Below the pieces are notes generated by a model. The model ran no database searches and had not been told where the DNA came from. It worked only from the letters and a program-made list of their open reading frames with translations. Below are positions 55,630 to 64,000 of a stretch of DNA of 64,000 nt, in pieces (the first letter of the stretch is position 1; the number at the start of each line of letters is the position of its first letter). The stretch is from Marinomonas rhizomae. GTDB taxonomy: Bacteria > Pseudomonadota > Gammaproteobacteria > Pseudomonadales > Marinomonadaceae. Both the position numbers and the translations under genes were made by a program. The stretch is taken from assembly GCF_024397855.1 (NCBI RefSeq), contig NZ_CP073343.1, positions 3,348,001-3,412,000 on the forward strand. The letters run 5' to 3'.

Positions 55630-56184
55630 TTAAAACCAAGGAATTGTTGCTGTTTTACTTAAGCCAAAATAGTCAAAATCACCAACCAATGAATTATCTT
55701 GAGTATTTGTCATTTGGATATAACGTCGATGATGCTTTCCATTCGAAGCACTTTCCAATTCAAGATAAGGTAAAGTGGTCATCTGCTCAGCAAACATTTT
55801 GGCTTTATAAGCTTTCATTTCATGTTCTGAAATTGAACCTCGTTTTATTAATCGTCTAAGGTGTGATTGACTCATATTAGGACGCCACCGTGAAACACGC
55901 CTGTGTAAAGCATGTTCAGGAACCATTTTTATATCACTGCATACACAATAACCAGATAGTCCACCTAACCATGAAAGCGCCATTAATTCCTCTAATCTTG
56001 CTTGACTTGAATGTACTCTAATTAAAGTACCTAGCATGACTTTCGTTTCAGGAAAACTGACGCCTATATCTAGAGATTGCAGATCGAAGAATGCTTTATG
56101 GAGCTTGGTATATACCTTATTTAATAGAACATTTTCTCGCATTTCGGCATCTGGCCTAATACGAATATCAATATACGAACCCAT
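55630..56184 (-). CDS. cas6f: Cas6f (Csy4) crRNA endonuclease
   Basis: This endoribonuclease cuts pre-crRNA at the base of each repeat hairpin and stays on the 3' end of the crRNA. The 184-residue length and the general-acid/base histidine at position 29 (YTKLHKAF) match P. aeruginosa Csy4. An arginine-rich helix (ALHRRVSRWRPNMSQSHLRRLIKRG, roughly 91-115) would grip the repeat stem. AGGAG lies five bases before the ATG. It is the last gene of the cas operon, 130 bp from the array, and nine bases after cas5fv. Confidence 0.95.
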   Translation of the reverse strand: MGSYIDIRIRPDAEMRENVLLNKVYTKLHKAFFDLQSLDIGVSFPETKVMLGTLIRVHSSQARLEELMALSWLGGLSGYCVCSDIKMVPEHALHRRVSRWRPNMSQSHLRRLIKRGSISEHEMKAYKAKMFAEQMTTLPYLELESASNGKHHRRYIQMTNTQDNSLVGDFDYFGLSKTATIPWF

Positions 56185-56192
56185 ACATTCTC

Positions 56193-57200
56193 CTAAAGTC
56201 TGATATCTGAGACATAAGCCAAACCTTTTTTGCCTAGGTAAAAACTAGACACGCCAGCATTTTCTATTTTTTCATATAAGTCTTTCGCAGTTTCACGATC
56301 AATTTCAAGTTCAATATTGAGTGTCCCTCCTGCCTTTTCCATTAAAGAGGTTACTTCACCTATTCCTTTTATTCGTTCTTTGCGAATATAAGGGTTACCC
56401 CAAATTTTCTTTTTTTCTCCGGATGTATAACGAGCCATAAAGTCTTTCTTAGTAAAGCCGTTGTTAGAAATACCACTTAGCCCTCCTGCTTTCGTTTTTG
56501 CTGATGACACATCAAAATACTTAGAAAGCCTTTCAAGCTGCAAATACAACGCTGAACAATAAAGACTAATTAATAACACTTCATCGTTACGATTAAGCCC
56601 ATTGAATTTGTCAAATTTTTGTTTCAAATACTGGAAAGTCTCATTCACCCTATTTTCATTCAAAACAGGCTTTAACGAAAATAACTCTTCAAGTTTAGCA
56701 ATAATCACTAAAGGATTATGGGCGATGGTCTTGGTTACTTTTTTTCCATTAAGAACGAAGTCACACAGCTCATCAACATCCAAATCTAGAACGCCCCATA
56801 GCTGTTCTGAGTAATCAGAACAAAAAATGGGGGCATCTACTTGGATCATTCCTGTATATGAATTTTGATCCTCACTACCTGAAATATTTCTTATGTATGT
56901 CATTTCTTGATTTACATAACTGGGCTTGTCATCAAAGCGGATAAGAGGCTCAAGATTTTGAAAATAATAAGACTCTTGCTGTCTAGCTTGGTAAAGCTTC
57001 CTTTGATCACCAATCAGTCGATTCAAAATACCCATTACTGTGTTATGGGTAATACCTCGAAGAATATAGTTTTCGCTCTTTTTGAGGCTCGTCATTGAAC
57101 CGATGAACTTCCTACCTTCCTTAGGCAAGGGTTCGTTATTAGAGCCTTCTAGAAAAGAATTGCGCCAGCTAGATTCATATTTAATTTCTATTTTCATCAT
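56193..57200 (-). CDS. cas5fv: Cas5fv, minimal I-F2 Cascade subunit
   Basis: This is the 5'-handle-binding subunit of the I-F2 (I-Fv) effector, described in Shewanella putrefaciens, where it also takes over PAM recognition in the absence of Cas8f. The 335-residue protein is much longer than a plain Cas5, as expected for the variant. The N-terminal EIKYESSWRNSFLEGSNNEPLPKEGRKFIGSMTSLK and RGITHNTVMGILNRLIGDQRKLYQARQQ look like the family. It lies between cas7fv and cas6f with 12- and 8-bp gaps. The assignment rests on recognition plus operon order. Confidence 0.85.
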   Translation of the reverse strand: MMKIEIKYESSWRNSFLEGSNNEPLPKEGRKFIGSMTSLKKSENYILRGITHNTVMGILNRLIGDQRKLYQARQQESYYFQNLEPLIRFDDKPSYVNQEMTYIRNISGSEDQNSYTGMIQVDAPIFCSDYSEQLWGVLDLDVDELCDFVLNGKKVTKTIAHNPLVIIAKLEELFSLKPVLNENRVNETFQYLKQKFDKFNGLNRNDEVLLISLYCSALYLQLERLSKYFDVSSAKTKAGGLSGISNNGFTKKDFMARYTSGEKKKIWGNPYIRKERIKGIGEVTSLMEKAGGTLNIELEIDRETAKDLYEKIENAGVSSFYLGKKGLAYVSDIRL

Positions 57201-57212
57201 TAGCTCCTCGCT

Positions 57213-58169
57213 TTATTTTTGATAAAAATAGCTAGCGAATTCATTTTCAGGTTCAACAGCTATACTGCTTTCATCGCGTTTTATGCGCATCATCTTATTG
57301 CTGTCGTTATAATCCACTAGCACATCATCCACATACATGTATGACTTTGCTTGACGAATTGACAAGTCTTTAATTAATTCTATGGTGTAGTCAATTAGTG
57401 CTTGAATAGCATCTTGATTCAATAAAACCCCCACTTCGCCTTCTTCAAAAATCGTTCCGCTGCGTACATAGTTTTCATGAAATACAGCTTCTGGCTTTAA
57501 ATCTGAATTAAGTGATTGAATGAAGTCTTGCACGGCTTTAGCAACACCCTCACCTTGTCCCGCTTTAATACCCATCGATTCTCTATCAAACTTCTTATCT
57601 AAAGAAATAAACTGTAATTGTTCGATACTGATAGAGCCATAAGCTATATATTGCGTATCCCCAAAAGTTGTTTTTGAGAAGAAAGATGAGCTATCACGTT
57701 CACCAGCTTGACCAAATTGCTCAAAGTTTCCATTCCCTAGCTGATCGACAAAGTCTTCAATCAACAAAGGGCTTGTACGTTTATTTTGACTTGATGGAAC
57801 AACGTAACCACGAATTAATCCTGTCACAGATGCAAGCATACAAGTTAAATCATCAGTTTTTGTTTTATTGGCATAATGCACGTCAAACGCTTGTGATCGA
57901 AACAGGTGATGACGAATACAGTTTTGACTGATATACAAAGGCGTTTTCTTAAAATCAATATCTGTAGCTTCTTTACGATATTTATAACCCGTTTCTTCTT
58001 TTATTTTCCCTGATAAATTCGTATATCCACGCAATTTTGGCAAAGTATGATTATCTACGGTGGTTCCTGATTCTCCCATTAACGATGTAGGTCCATTCCA
58101 ATTCACCACGCCATGACCAAGTGCTGTAATTTTAAAATCGACGCTTTTAATACCTGTTACTTTTTTCAT
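57213..58169 (-). CDS. cas7fv: Cas7fv (Csy3-like) backbone subunit of I-F2 Cascade
   Basis: This RAMP-fold backbone protein coats the crRNA spacer. The 318-residue sequence ([83 protein letters not shown] segment, and [28 protein letters not shown] near the end) closely resembles the S. putrefaciens I-Fv protein. AAGGA precedes the ATG, which is two bases after the cas2-3 stop. No cas8f or cas11 lies in the operon, so this subunit and Cas5fv must make up the complex with Cas6f. Confidence 0.92.
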   Translation of the reverse strand: MKKVTGIKSVDFKITALGHGVVNWNGPTSLMGESGTTVDNHTLPKLRGYTNLSGKIKEETGYKYRKEATDIDFKKTPLYISQNCIRHHLFRSQAFDVHYANKTKTDDLTCMLASVTGLIRGYVVPSSQNKRTSPLLIEDFVDQLGNGNFEQFGQAGERDSSSFFSKTTFGDTQYIAYGSISIEQLQFISLDKKFDRESMGIKAGQGEGVAKAVQDFIQSLNSDLKPEAVFHENYVRSGTIFEEGEVGVLLNQDAIQALIDYTIELIKDLSIRQAKSYMYVDDVLVDYNDSNKMMRIKRDESSIAVEPENEFASYFYQK

Positions 58170-58171
58170 GA

Positions 58172-59800
58172 TTAGTCCTTTTTATGAGTTAAGTTTTTTA
58201 TTGAGATTGCACCTACAGCCTGCTTTTCACATATACCATAGTAAATAGCTGAATTATGCCGTTGAGAGACACCACCAATAGGTAGTAAATCGTTTTCCGT
58301 ATAACTCAGATAAATAGGAAATTCTGGGTCTTTCGCGTCATTAAGAAGAATAAAGTCTTTATAAGCTTTCTTATCGCCCATAATATTGTGATGCTTTTTC
58401 ATCATATAACTCAGCAAATTATTATTGCTGTCACCATACCCTTGTATCAAATCACATGACGCTGTTAGGTTATCAACAGCATCACTTTCATCTGTTGAAA
58501 TATCATAGGCGTAACCTTCAATAAATTTTGGAGCGTCTTTATTATCAAGATTGCAAAGTGCCATTTGCACAAATCGACTATCGCCACGAAGTGAGTTATT
58601 GCTAATTTTTGCTCGCTGCACTGGCTGTTTTTTGCGAGTAATCATGGTTTGAGGTTCGCTGATTTTGGCAGTAATAAGGGTGATGCTTTTCTTCATTGCT
58701 GCGACCATATCTTGCTCAATAAACTTGATGGCAGATGGTTGCTGATAGAAGTCTTTGTAGAGTTCATAAACATCAGGAATGGTTTGTACCTTACTTCCGC
58801 TATCTGTTTTTTCCAACAACAATGCATACCACGCTTTTGCTGAGGCCAATTCATTAGTGCTTGAGAGGAATCTAGCCACTGAGCCAGTACGTTTCCCTAT
58901 ATGGATAGTTTCTGGCACAGCAATGGTATAACGGTTGATTTCATCATTTTGACCAAACCTATCAAGCCTTCCCATTCTTTGTAGGCAATTCTCGGCTGTC
59001 GTTATTTCCGATACCATGTAGTCACAGCTGATGTTAAGCGAAGCTTGTACAATTGGCCCACTTCTAAGAAGTTCAAAAGCGTTGCTACCTTCACGCTTGA
59101 AAGACTCAAATACCTTATCGAATAGATATTTTTTATCGCTTTTTTTGTATTTAGAATGGAGCAGAATGGCATTTTCATCCGCTAAATTAGTGATGAAACT
59201 TTTTTGTGCGGTGGTCGCTGTGTTACTGATAACAAATGTCGTTCCATCTTGGGTTTTATAGAGTGGGTTTGAAGAATCTTCTATCGACTCATCGTACACA
59301 ACAAAATCAAACTGATATTTTTTGTCATTGAAAGATGGCATTTCAATCACGTCACCATCATCGACATTAAGATTAAGTATGTTTTTAAGGTAAAAATAAT
59401 TCGGCGTAGCGGACACTAACAACGCATTACAGCCATTCTGTAATTGATTTCGTGAAGCGATAAGCTCAGCAAACAGTAGATTAAAAGCAGGCATATTAAT
59501 GTATTCATGATATTCATCGAACACAACATGAGCACTAAGGTAATTCAAGAGACGATCAGCTTTGGTGTGACTAATAACGCTACTTAATAACTGATCAATC
59601 GTGGTGATCACAACATCACCTGTCAGATACTGACCTTCTGGGGTTACATTTTCAAAACTATCAGTGCATTTGAATTCACCCGTAAATAATTCCACGGTTG
59701 CATCACGTAGATAAGGCTCATCAGACGCTTTTAATTCAGCAAACATACCTTGGCAAATTTGAACCCTAGGGCATGCATACCCAAATAATTTGCTGGGCAT
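58172..59800 (-). pseudogene. cas3: Cas2-3 fusion, C-terminal helicase part (out of frame)
   Basis: This frame carries the rest of the Cas3 superfamily-2 helicase after the break: CPRVQICQG (motif Ia), the DExH-box DEYH (residues 95-98 of this frame), SAT (130-132), VISNTATTAQKSFI and the arginine finger region CLQRMGRLDRFGQ. The C-terminal domain follows. The ATG at 59800 is inside the upstream frame and has no ribosome binding site, so this part is made only if ribosomes change frame. Restoring the frame gives about 983 residues in total, normal for I-F Cas2-3. Confidence 0.9.
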
Positions 59801-61127
59801 TGCTGAGGCCAGCCCACTCCAGCGCTATTTTACTTTTTCCACAACCCGCAGCACCTGCTAGAACTTTCACCCTACCTGTGACTTCAGCCAACTTTTCTGC
59901 AACCGATGACTGTTTTATGGTTCGTTCACTATTAGGGAATTGCTTGAGACATTCTTGGATATGAGTCGTTAAATCACTTTCCAAAAATACGTTATTTGTT
60001 AGTTGTTCTTGTATAAATCCATCTAAATTTTTATTTTTGATATGGCTCAATAATTCATTTGGAGATAAGGAAGAAACCCAACGATCTGCAGTAATTAAAC
60101 ACGCTCGTATTTCATTATTATTAGCGTTAATCCGAATTTGCTTCTCATACTCTTGAGTATTCTCTGCTGCGTCATATTCTTTATAATTTGGTAATGGAGT
60201 ATTTTGATAATTACTTAATACTTCGTCATCGACATCACTTGAAAAGGCTTTTCTCAAAAAACTGTCTTGTCCCTCTTTATAGTGGTTATCTAGTTCACAA
60301 ACGCTATTTAACATGGCGATAGCATTTTCAGAAATAAGCGTCCAAGCGTTATCTCCCATGCTTGCTTTAAGTTTGTTATAAAGCTTTCCGTAGGTATCAA
60401 ACTCGTCTTTCGCTTTTGTTCTAAACGGCTTTGCATGATGCCAATAGATTGCGTGTTTAATAGATTGCTTTATTTGCCTAATGCCTTTAGCTTGATCAGC
60501 GATACATTGAAAAATAAGCGCTGATATTTCATTGTGCCTAGGATGTTTTTCAAAGCTGAACTTAGAGTCATCAATATGTTGACCGTCTTCCGCTTGGTAA
60601 TTTTGATTTTTTGGTTTGATGACCCAATCTTGAAAAGAAGGATCTAGCTTACCTATATCATGCAGACAACCCGCAATAAAAGCAGCATTCGCTTGATTTC
60701 TTTTATCTGGGTAAAAGTACAAATACAGCTGCTGTGCAACAAACCCCACTGCAAATAAATGATGATTTAAGGGTTGTAAGTGTGTATTGGCGTAAATCAT
60801 ACCTTTTACAGGTTTCGCCTGTTTTGTATCCATAAAAACCTCTTTTAAAGTTGTATTAACAGGCACTATGCCCTGCTCATTAAACTTATTTTTATTTCCC
60901 ACTACCCACAATAACTCGCTTCTGGCACGAGTTCTTATCCAGTGACAACTCACTGCGGTATTTTTACTGGCGGTTTTACGCAGCATTTTTTTGACAGTGA
61001 GTAGCCCGTCCTCGGTAATCAGGGTTTGCCATGTGTTATCGCCAATGCGATTAGCAAAGGCATCTAAAACTCGACGTGTCTTTTTGAGAGAGTTTTTTTC
61101 GCACTGGCTGACAAAGGTCACCATCAT
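59766..61127 (-). pseudogene. cas3: Cas2-3 fusion, N-terminal part (Cas2 + HD + Walker A)
   Basis: This is the first part of the type I-F Cas2-Cas3 fusion. Residues 1-95 are the Cas2-like domain. The HD nuclease follows with LNHHLFAVG, CLHDIGKLDP (His156, Asp157) and WHHAKPFR. Near the end are Walker A GAAGCGKS (425-432) and IIWVC. The frame then stops at M-P-TAG (59766), because of a 4-bp duplication, before the helicase can be read. The Cas2 and HD domains could still be made, so adaptation may survive without helicase-driven target degradation. It starts 11 bp after cas1 with AGGATA upstream. Confidence 0.9.
59771..59778 (-). other. 4-bp tandem duplication causing the cas2-3 frameshift
   Basis: ATGCATGC on the minus strand. 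Removing one ATGC changes WVCMP-stop to WVCPRVQICQG, the conserved helicase motif Ia, and joins both frames. Directly after it the reading is CCC TAG G. Confidence 0.85.
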
Positions 61128-61138
61128 AGTTCGGTATC

Positions 61139-62176
61139 CTAGTCGTTTTGTCGCTCTAAAGAACGACCTACAAGTGTCTTTTGCTCTTCGAGGTCATTTT
61201 GCTGATTTGATGAACTACCAAGGTTTAAAGCCATGTTTTTAACGGTATCAAACATAAAATCTAAGGCTTTATGGTCGGTGAATTTTTGTAGGATCTGTTG
61301 GCGAAATTCTTGTTCTGTGGCGTTTTCTTTGGCACAAACAAATGCCCAAGGCAGGACGATGGCGTCTTTGATCAAGTCAGCCACATCAAACACCAAGGCC
61401 CCACGACGTGTTTTGCCATGCATAACGGCAAAACCATGAGGAATGCCGAGCACCCACAAACAACAAGCGGCTAAGCCATAGGCAAGATAATTGCCGTGGT
61501 TTAAAAAGTCGTTGGCTTTGTCGCTTGAGTTATGCTGACGTTTAAAATCCTCAATGCGTACGGCATTAGCGGCGTATTTATACAAGGCTTTGGTTAGTTG
61601 CGCTTCGGTGAGTAATAAATCGGATTGTTTCGTCGCGGCATCGGTTCGGTTATGAAAAGTCTCGAAAGACGATTGTAATACTGCGTCTTGCAGGGCGAAG
61701 CCTTCGCCTTTTAAGTCTTTGTCTTTTGTCCAAATACGTTCAAGGTAATCAAGGCGCGCTTTCTGGAAAGTTTTCGCAGCATCAAGACGCTTGTCGTCAT
61801 CAAACCAAAATTGCAGCCAACCATGAAGGTATTCGGTAGGTCGATATTCGCTTTGCGGGGTAAACCATTCTACTTCGCACGCCATATACAGAGGCGTACC
61901 ACCGCCACCACAAAATCCAACCAAGACGCCAGCTTGAGCCAGCATTCGCATCGCCGCTTGGGTGATCGAGGTACCATTACCAAGTAGAAGCACGGTGGTG
62001 TTGGCAATCGGGATATTAAAGTACTGGTTTTCTCCTGACTTATTATTAGAAAGCGCTTCCGTGAGATACAAGACTCGACCATCTTTTTGCATGACTCGGC
62101 AATATTCTAAGTAATACATATTGGCTCGTTTTGAGTGCAATATGGTTTTCATGTCTGATGGTGAGAACTGTTCCAT
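61139..62176 (-). CDS. cas1: Cas1 integrase, type I-F
   Basis: This is the spacer-acquisition integrase. The 345-residue protein opens with the I-F Cas1 sequence FSPSDMKTILHSKRANMYYLEYCRVM and has LLLGNGTSITQAAMRMLAQAGVLVGFCGGGGTP. The expected metal ligands are Glu in LLTEAQLTKALYKY, His in AVMHGKTRRGALVFD and Asp in FDVADLIKD. A polar tail of about 20 residues extends past the usual end. It is the first gene of the operon; AGGGAC lies seven bases before the ATG. Confidence 0.95.
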   Translation of the reverse strand: MEQFSPSDMKTILHSKRANMYYLEYCRVMQKDGRVLYLTEALSNNKSGENQYFNIPIANTTVLLLGNGTSITQAAMRMLAQAGVLVGFCGGGGTPLYMACEVEWFTPQSEYRPTEYLHGWLQFWFDDDKRLDAAKTFQKARLDYLERIWTKDKDLKGEGFALQDAVLQSSFETFHNRTDAATKQSDLLLTEAQLTKALYKYAANAVRIEDFKRQHNSSDKANDFLNHGNYLAYGLAACCLWVLGIPHGFAVMHGKTRRGALVFDVADLIKDAIVLPWAFVCAKENATEQEFRQQILQKFTDHKALDFMFDTVKNMALNLGSSSNQQNDLEEQKTLVGRSLERQND

Positions 62177-62327
62177 TGTCTGTCCCTTTTGCTCTTATCT
62201 ATTTTGCTCTGGTTTATCCGGCTTGCTTCCACTGTGCCGTGCTTTTCGTTGCCTCACAATGCTGTCGTTTTACACAGGTAAAGTCATTTGACAGGTTTTG
62301 TCTTATGTCAGCGTTTTCTTGTATCAA

Positions 62328-63155
62328 TCAGTCGTACAGCCATTGTTTTATGTCGGCATAGTTAACACACACCAGTTGCTGGGCTTGTGGGTTGGCTTCG
62401 AGCATTTTGGTTTTTATCTGTAAGTCGTCGAGGGTGTATTTAACGAGGGCAGCGCGAGTGGTAATGTGAAGCTGGCTATTGGTCATGCCATAGTCGTTTT
62501 CAAGCACGCTTTTTTGTTTGTCGGTGAGGCGGGAATCGGGGGCGAGTATCAGGGTAACTTGGGTGTTCCAGAGTGTGTCTTGTTGCTCGGTATGTGCGCT
62601 GGCTTTGCCGTCGTAGTCTACGTGCTGAAAGCGGCTCAATACGAAATCGAGGTAATGTTGTCGCACATCGCAGTAGGCACGAACGTGCCAACGCCCGGCA
62701 GTTTTGACAAAGCTATGAGGATAGATCAAACGCCCTTGCGGGTCGCTGCTAGATACGGATAAGTATTCACAATCTACAGCGGTTTTGTCTTTAACGGCTT
62801 TTAATAAGGGTCGCATAACTTGTGGCGAAACGAAGCGCGCTAGGGCTTCTATTCGGTGTTGGGTGGATTCGATAGCGGTATTGGGAAAGGTGGGTATTTT
62901 GCCGTAGTTTAACCAATCAAAGTATTCATCCACGGTTTGGTCAATATAGTGCGGTTTGAAATGGCCTGTAATTTGGTAGGCTTTGAGTGTTGCATCATAA
63001 TCTAACGAGTTTGGAAAATCGGCCTGATATTGTTTAAGCAGCTGACTGACGCTTTGCCGCGTGAGACCTAAAGCTGTAATTAATGGTTTGGTGTTTATTT
63101 GCCCTTCCCAAAAGGCGATCAATTCTAACATCCAATAGCGCTGTGCGACTTCCAT
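62328..63155 (-). CDS. WYL-domain transcriptional regulator (BrxR/CapW-like)
   Basis: This 275-residue regulator of the winged-helix/WYL type is often linked to defence islands. The N-terminal winged helix (VAQRYWMLELIAFWEGQINTKPLITALGLTRQSVSQLLKQY) is followed by the WYL fold (GRLIYPHSFVKTAGRWHVRAYCDVRQHYLDFVLSRFQHV), with the typical ligand-binding strand, and a C-terminal extension. BrxR and CapW of this architecture repress phage-defence operons and are released by a nucleic-acid-type signal. It lies 151 bp upstream of cas1 on the same strand. I take the ATG at 63155, with GGA at a proper distance. Confidence 0.82.
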   Translation of the reverse strand: MEVAQRYWMLELIAFWEGQINTKPLITALGLTRQSVSQLLKQYQADFPNSLDYDATLKAYQITGHFKPHYIDQTVDEYFDWLNYGKIPTFPNTAIESTQHRIEALARFVSPQVMRPLLKAVKDKTAVDCEYLSVSSSDPQGRLIYPHSFVKTAGRWHVRAYCDVRQHYLDFVLSRFQHVDYDGKASAHTEQQDTLWNTQVTLILAPDSRLTDKQKSVLENDYGMTNSQLHITTRAALVKYTLDDLQIKTKMLEANPQAQQLVCVNYADIKQWLYD

Positions 63156-63217
63156 GCTGACCATTCCTTTACGTTTGATGGTTTAGCAATGTAGCGCAGT
63201 TTTTTGTGATAACCAAA

Positions 63218-63243
63218 TGACTATTGTGGTATTTTTGTAGTCA
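63218..63243. promoter_or_regulatory. candidate operator upstream of the WYL regulator
   Basis: The inverted repeat TGACTA (63218-63223) and TAGTCA (63238-63243) with a 14-bp centre lies about 60 bp upstream of the regulator start, placed for autoregulation. Confidence 0.35.
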
Positions 63244-63377
63244 GATCAATCAGTTTTTCATTTACACAATGGATTCCCGCCTGCGCGTGAAATGACAGGT
63301 GAGCTCTAAGCTACTAGCCCAGCCCTGATCACCCAGCTCCTTAGCGTCAAACCTTTTACTATGCTTGACGCATTTAC

Positions 63378-64000
63378 CTATGTTCTCTTCTTGTTGCTAA
63401 GCAAGTTATTCACTGCGCGATCAAAGTCTGACTCTATTTTTTGTTGTTTGTTAAATTGTTCATACTCAATATGGGCTTTTTGCTCTGCAGCTTGGCGCGA
63501 TATTTGGCCGTAGCCTTCTAATACTTGATATTCATTAAAGGCTAAAAATTTATTAACACTTTCTGCAAAGGCTTCCATGGAAAAGGTATTTCGACGCTCA
63601 ATTATACCTTCTATATAGTCAAAAAAGGCCGACACTGTGCGTTCTAGTTTTTTGATTTCATCTTCTCTTAGGTAGTTTTTCGCGACGGTTGAATCGGATT
63701 TAAGCACTCGACCTGAAGGGGCGTTTTTATAAGTCATCATACCCATTAAGGGCTGGCTGGCATCGGCCTTTAGTGAAATGATTTCTGCCGCCGTATGCCC
63801 TGTAATAGCAAAGTGAAACTTATCTTGCACATGAGCATAGAACAAGTGCGTTGTTTCTGAACGGGGGTCATAATCAATGCTGCATTCAGCAAATATATCG
63901 GTTATTTGCTGATAAACACGTCGCTCACTGGATCGAATGGAGCGAACTCGCTCCAGTAGCTCTTTAAAATAATCTTTGCCAAAGAAACGACCGTTTTTAA
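63378..64000 (-). CDS. RhuM-family protein, 5' part beyond the window
   Basis: This is the C-terminal part of a RhuM-family (virulence/defence-island associated) protein. The frame is open to the window edge without a start: GRFFGKDYFKELLERVRSIRSSERRVYQQITDIF, then SIDYDPRSETTHLFYAHVQDKFHFAITGHTAAEIISLKADASQPLMGM, the family core, and KSDSTVAKNYLREDEIKKLERTV. The N-terminal Bro/KilA-like DNA-binding portion would lie outside. RhuM genes usually occur next to restriction or toxin systems. The function is not established. Confidence 0.85.
   Translation of the reverse strand, partial: KNGRFFGKDYFKELLERVRSIRSSERRVYQQITDIFAECSIDYDPRSETTHLFYAHVQDKFHFAITGHTAAEIISLKADASQPLMGMMTYKNAPSGRVLKSDSTVAKNYLREDEIKKLERTVSAFFDYIEGIIERRNTFSMEAFAESVNKFLAFNEYQVLEGYGQISRQAAEQKAHIEYEQFNKQQKIESDFDRAVNNLLSNKKRT

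Noticed and set aside
55587..55859. 90-codon plus-strand frame opposite cas6f and leader
   Set aside because: Overlaps cas6f antisense and the leader; no ribosome binding site or recognisable domain.

Overview
The window looks like a chromosome segment of a marine gammaproteobacterium of the Oceanospirillales, most likely Marinomonas. The grounds are protein style and gene content: FabY-type ketoacyl synthase, a BetI/ChoXWV choline-uptake locus typical of salt-adapted marine bacteria, an AsrA-like Lon, YejM next to Ugd, and a Shewanella-like type I-F2 CRISPR system. The genus is an inference from recognised families; no 16S rRNA or tRNA gene is visible.

Positions 1-50 kb are ordinary chromosome. 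In order: ugd-yejM (envelope); sseA, tlyA, a MATE exporter, lon; upp; a TetR/LysE-exporter pair preceded by a well-formed candidate non-coding RNA or leader (11764-12011); a diguanylate cyclase; a glutathionyl-hydroquinone reductase; a Bax-like glucosaminidase; fabY; a LysR regulator, YceI and small membrane proteins; an RmlD-like reductase and TatD; pckA and gnd; trmJ and a SuhB whose catalytic residues have been lost; a Gfo/Idh/MocA oxidoreductase with a histidine-rich tail; YceH; a sterol-desaturase-like protein; a MalY/PatB lyase; betI-choXWV; a PuuA-like ligase; an MFS carrier; argO/argP; galU; a ytfQRT-yjfF sugar ABC operon; and an AEC transporter, a LysR regulator and a pirin.

From about 49.8 kb the window becomes a defence and conflict island. 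A Phd/ParE toxin-antitoxin pair lies between two 42-bp direct repeats. It is followed by a fossil CRISPR scrap in which an I-F-type repeat, an I-F/I-E chimeric repeat and an I-E-type repeat sit at exact array spacing, then 12 perfect copies of a 7-bp repeat. Next come a DUF2778 (Tlde1-like) L,D-transpeptidase effector with a small membrane partner and the HEPN half of a nucleotidyltransferase-HEPN protein. The missing half of that protein is replaced by the distal end of a 48-repeat type I-F array (52652-55499).

Upstream of the array, and on the same (minus) strand, is a compact five-gene cas operon: cas1, cas2-3, cas7fv, cas5fv, cas6f. There is no cas8f or cas11, which identifies the minimal I-F2 (I-Fv) subtype. 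A WYL-domain regulator and a RhuM-family gene (cut by the window end) lie upstream of cas1.

Three things in the CRISPR locus stand out. (1) cas2-3 is interrupted by a 4-bp tandem duplication (ATGCATGC) directly after Walker A, at a CCC-TAG that could allow low-level +1 frameshifting, so interference may be off or leaky. (2) Two spacers overlap by 18 nt, and one carries the sequence flanking the other's protospacer, which reads as a 5'-CC PAM without any database search. (3) The array has two repeat types whose differences shift the hairpin register by one base pair in a compensated way.
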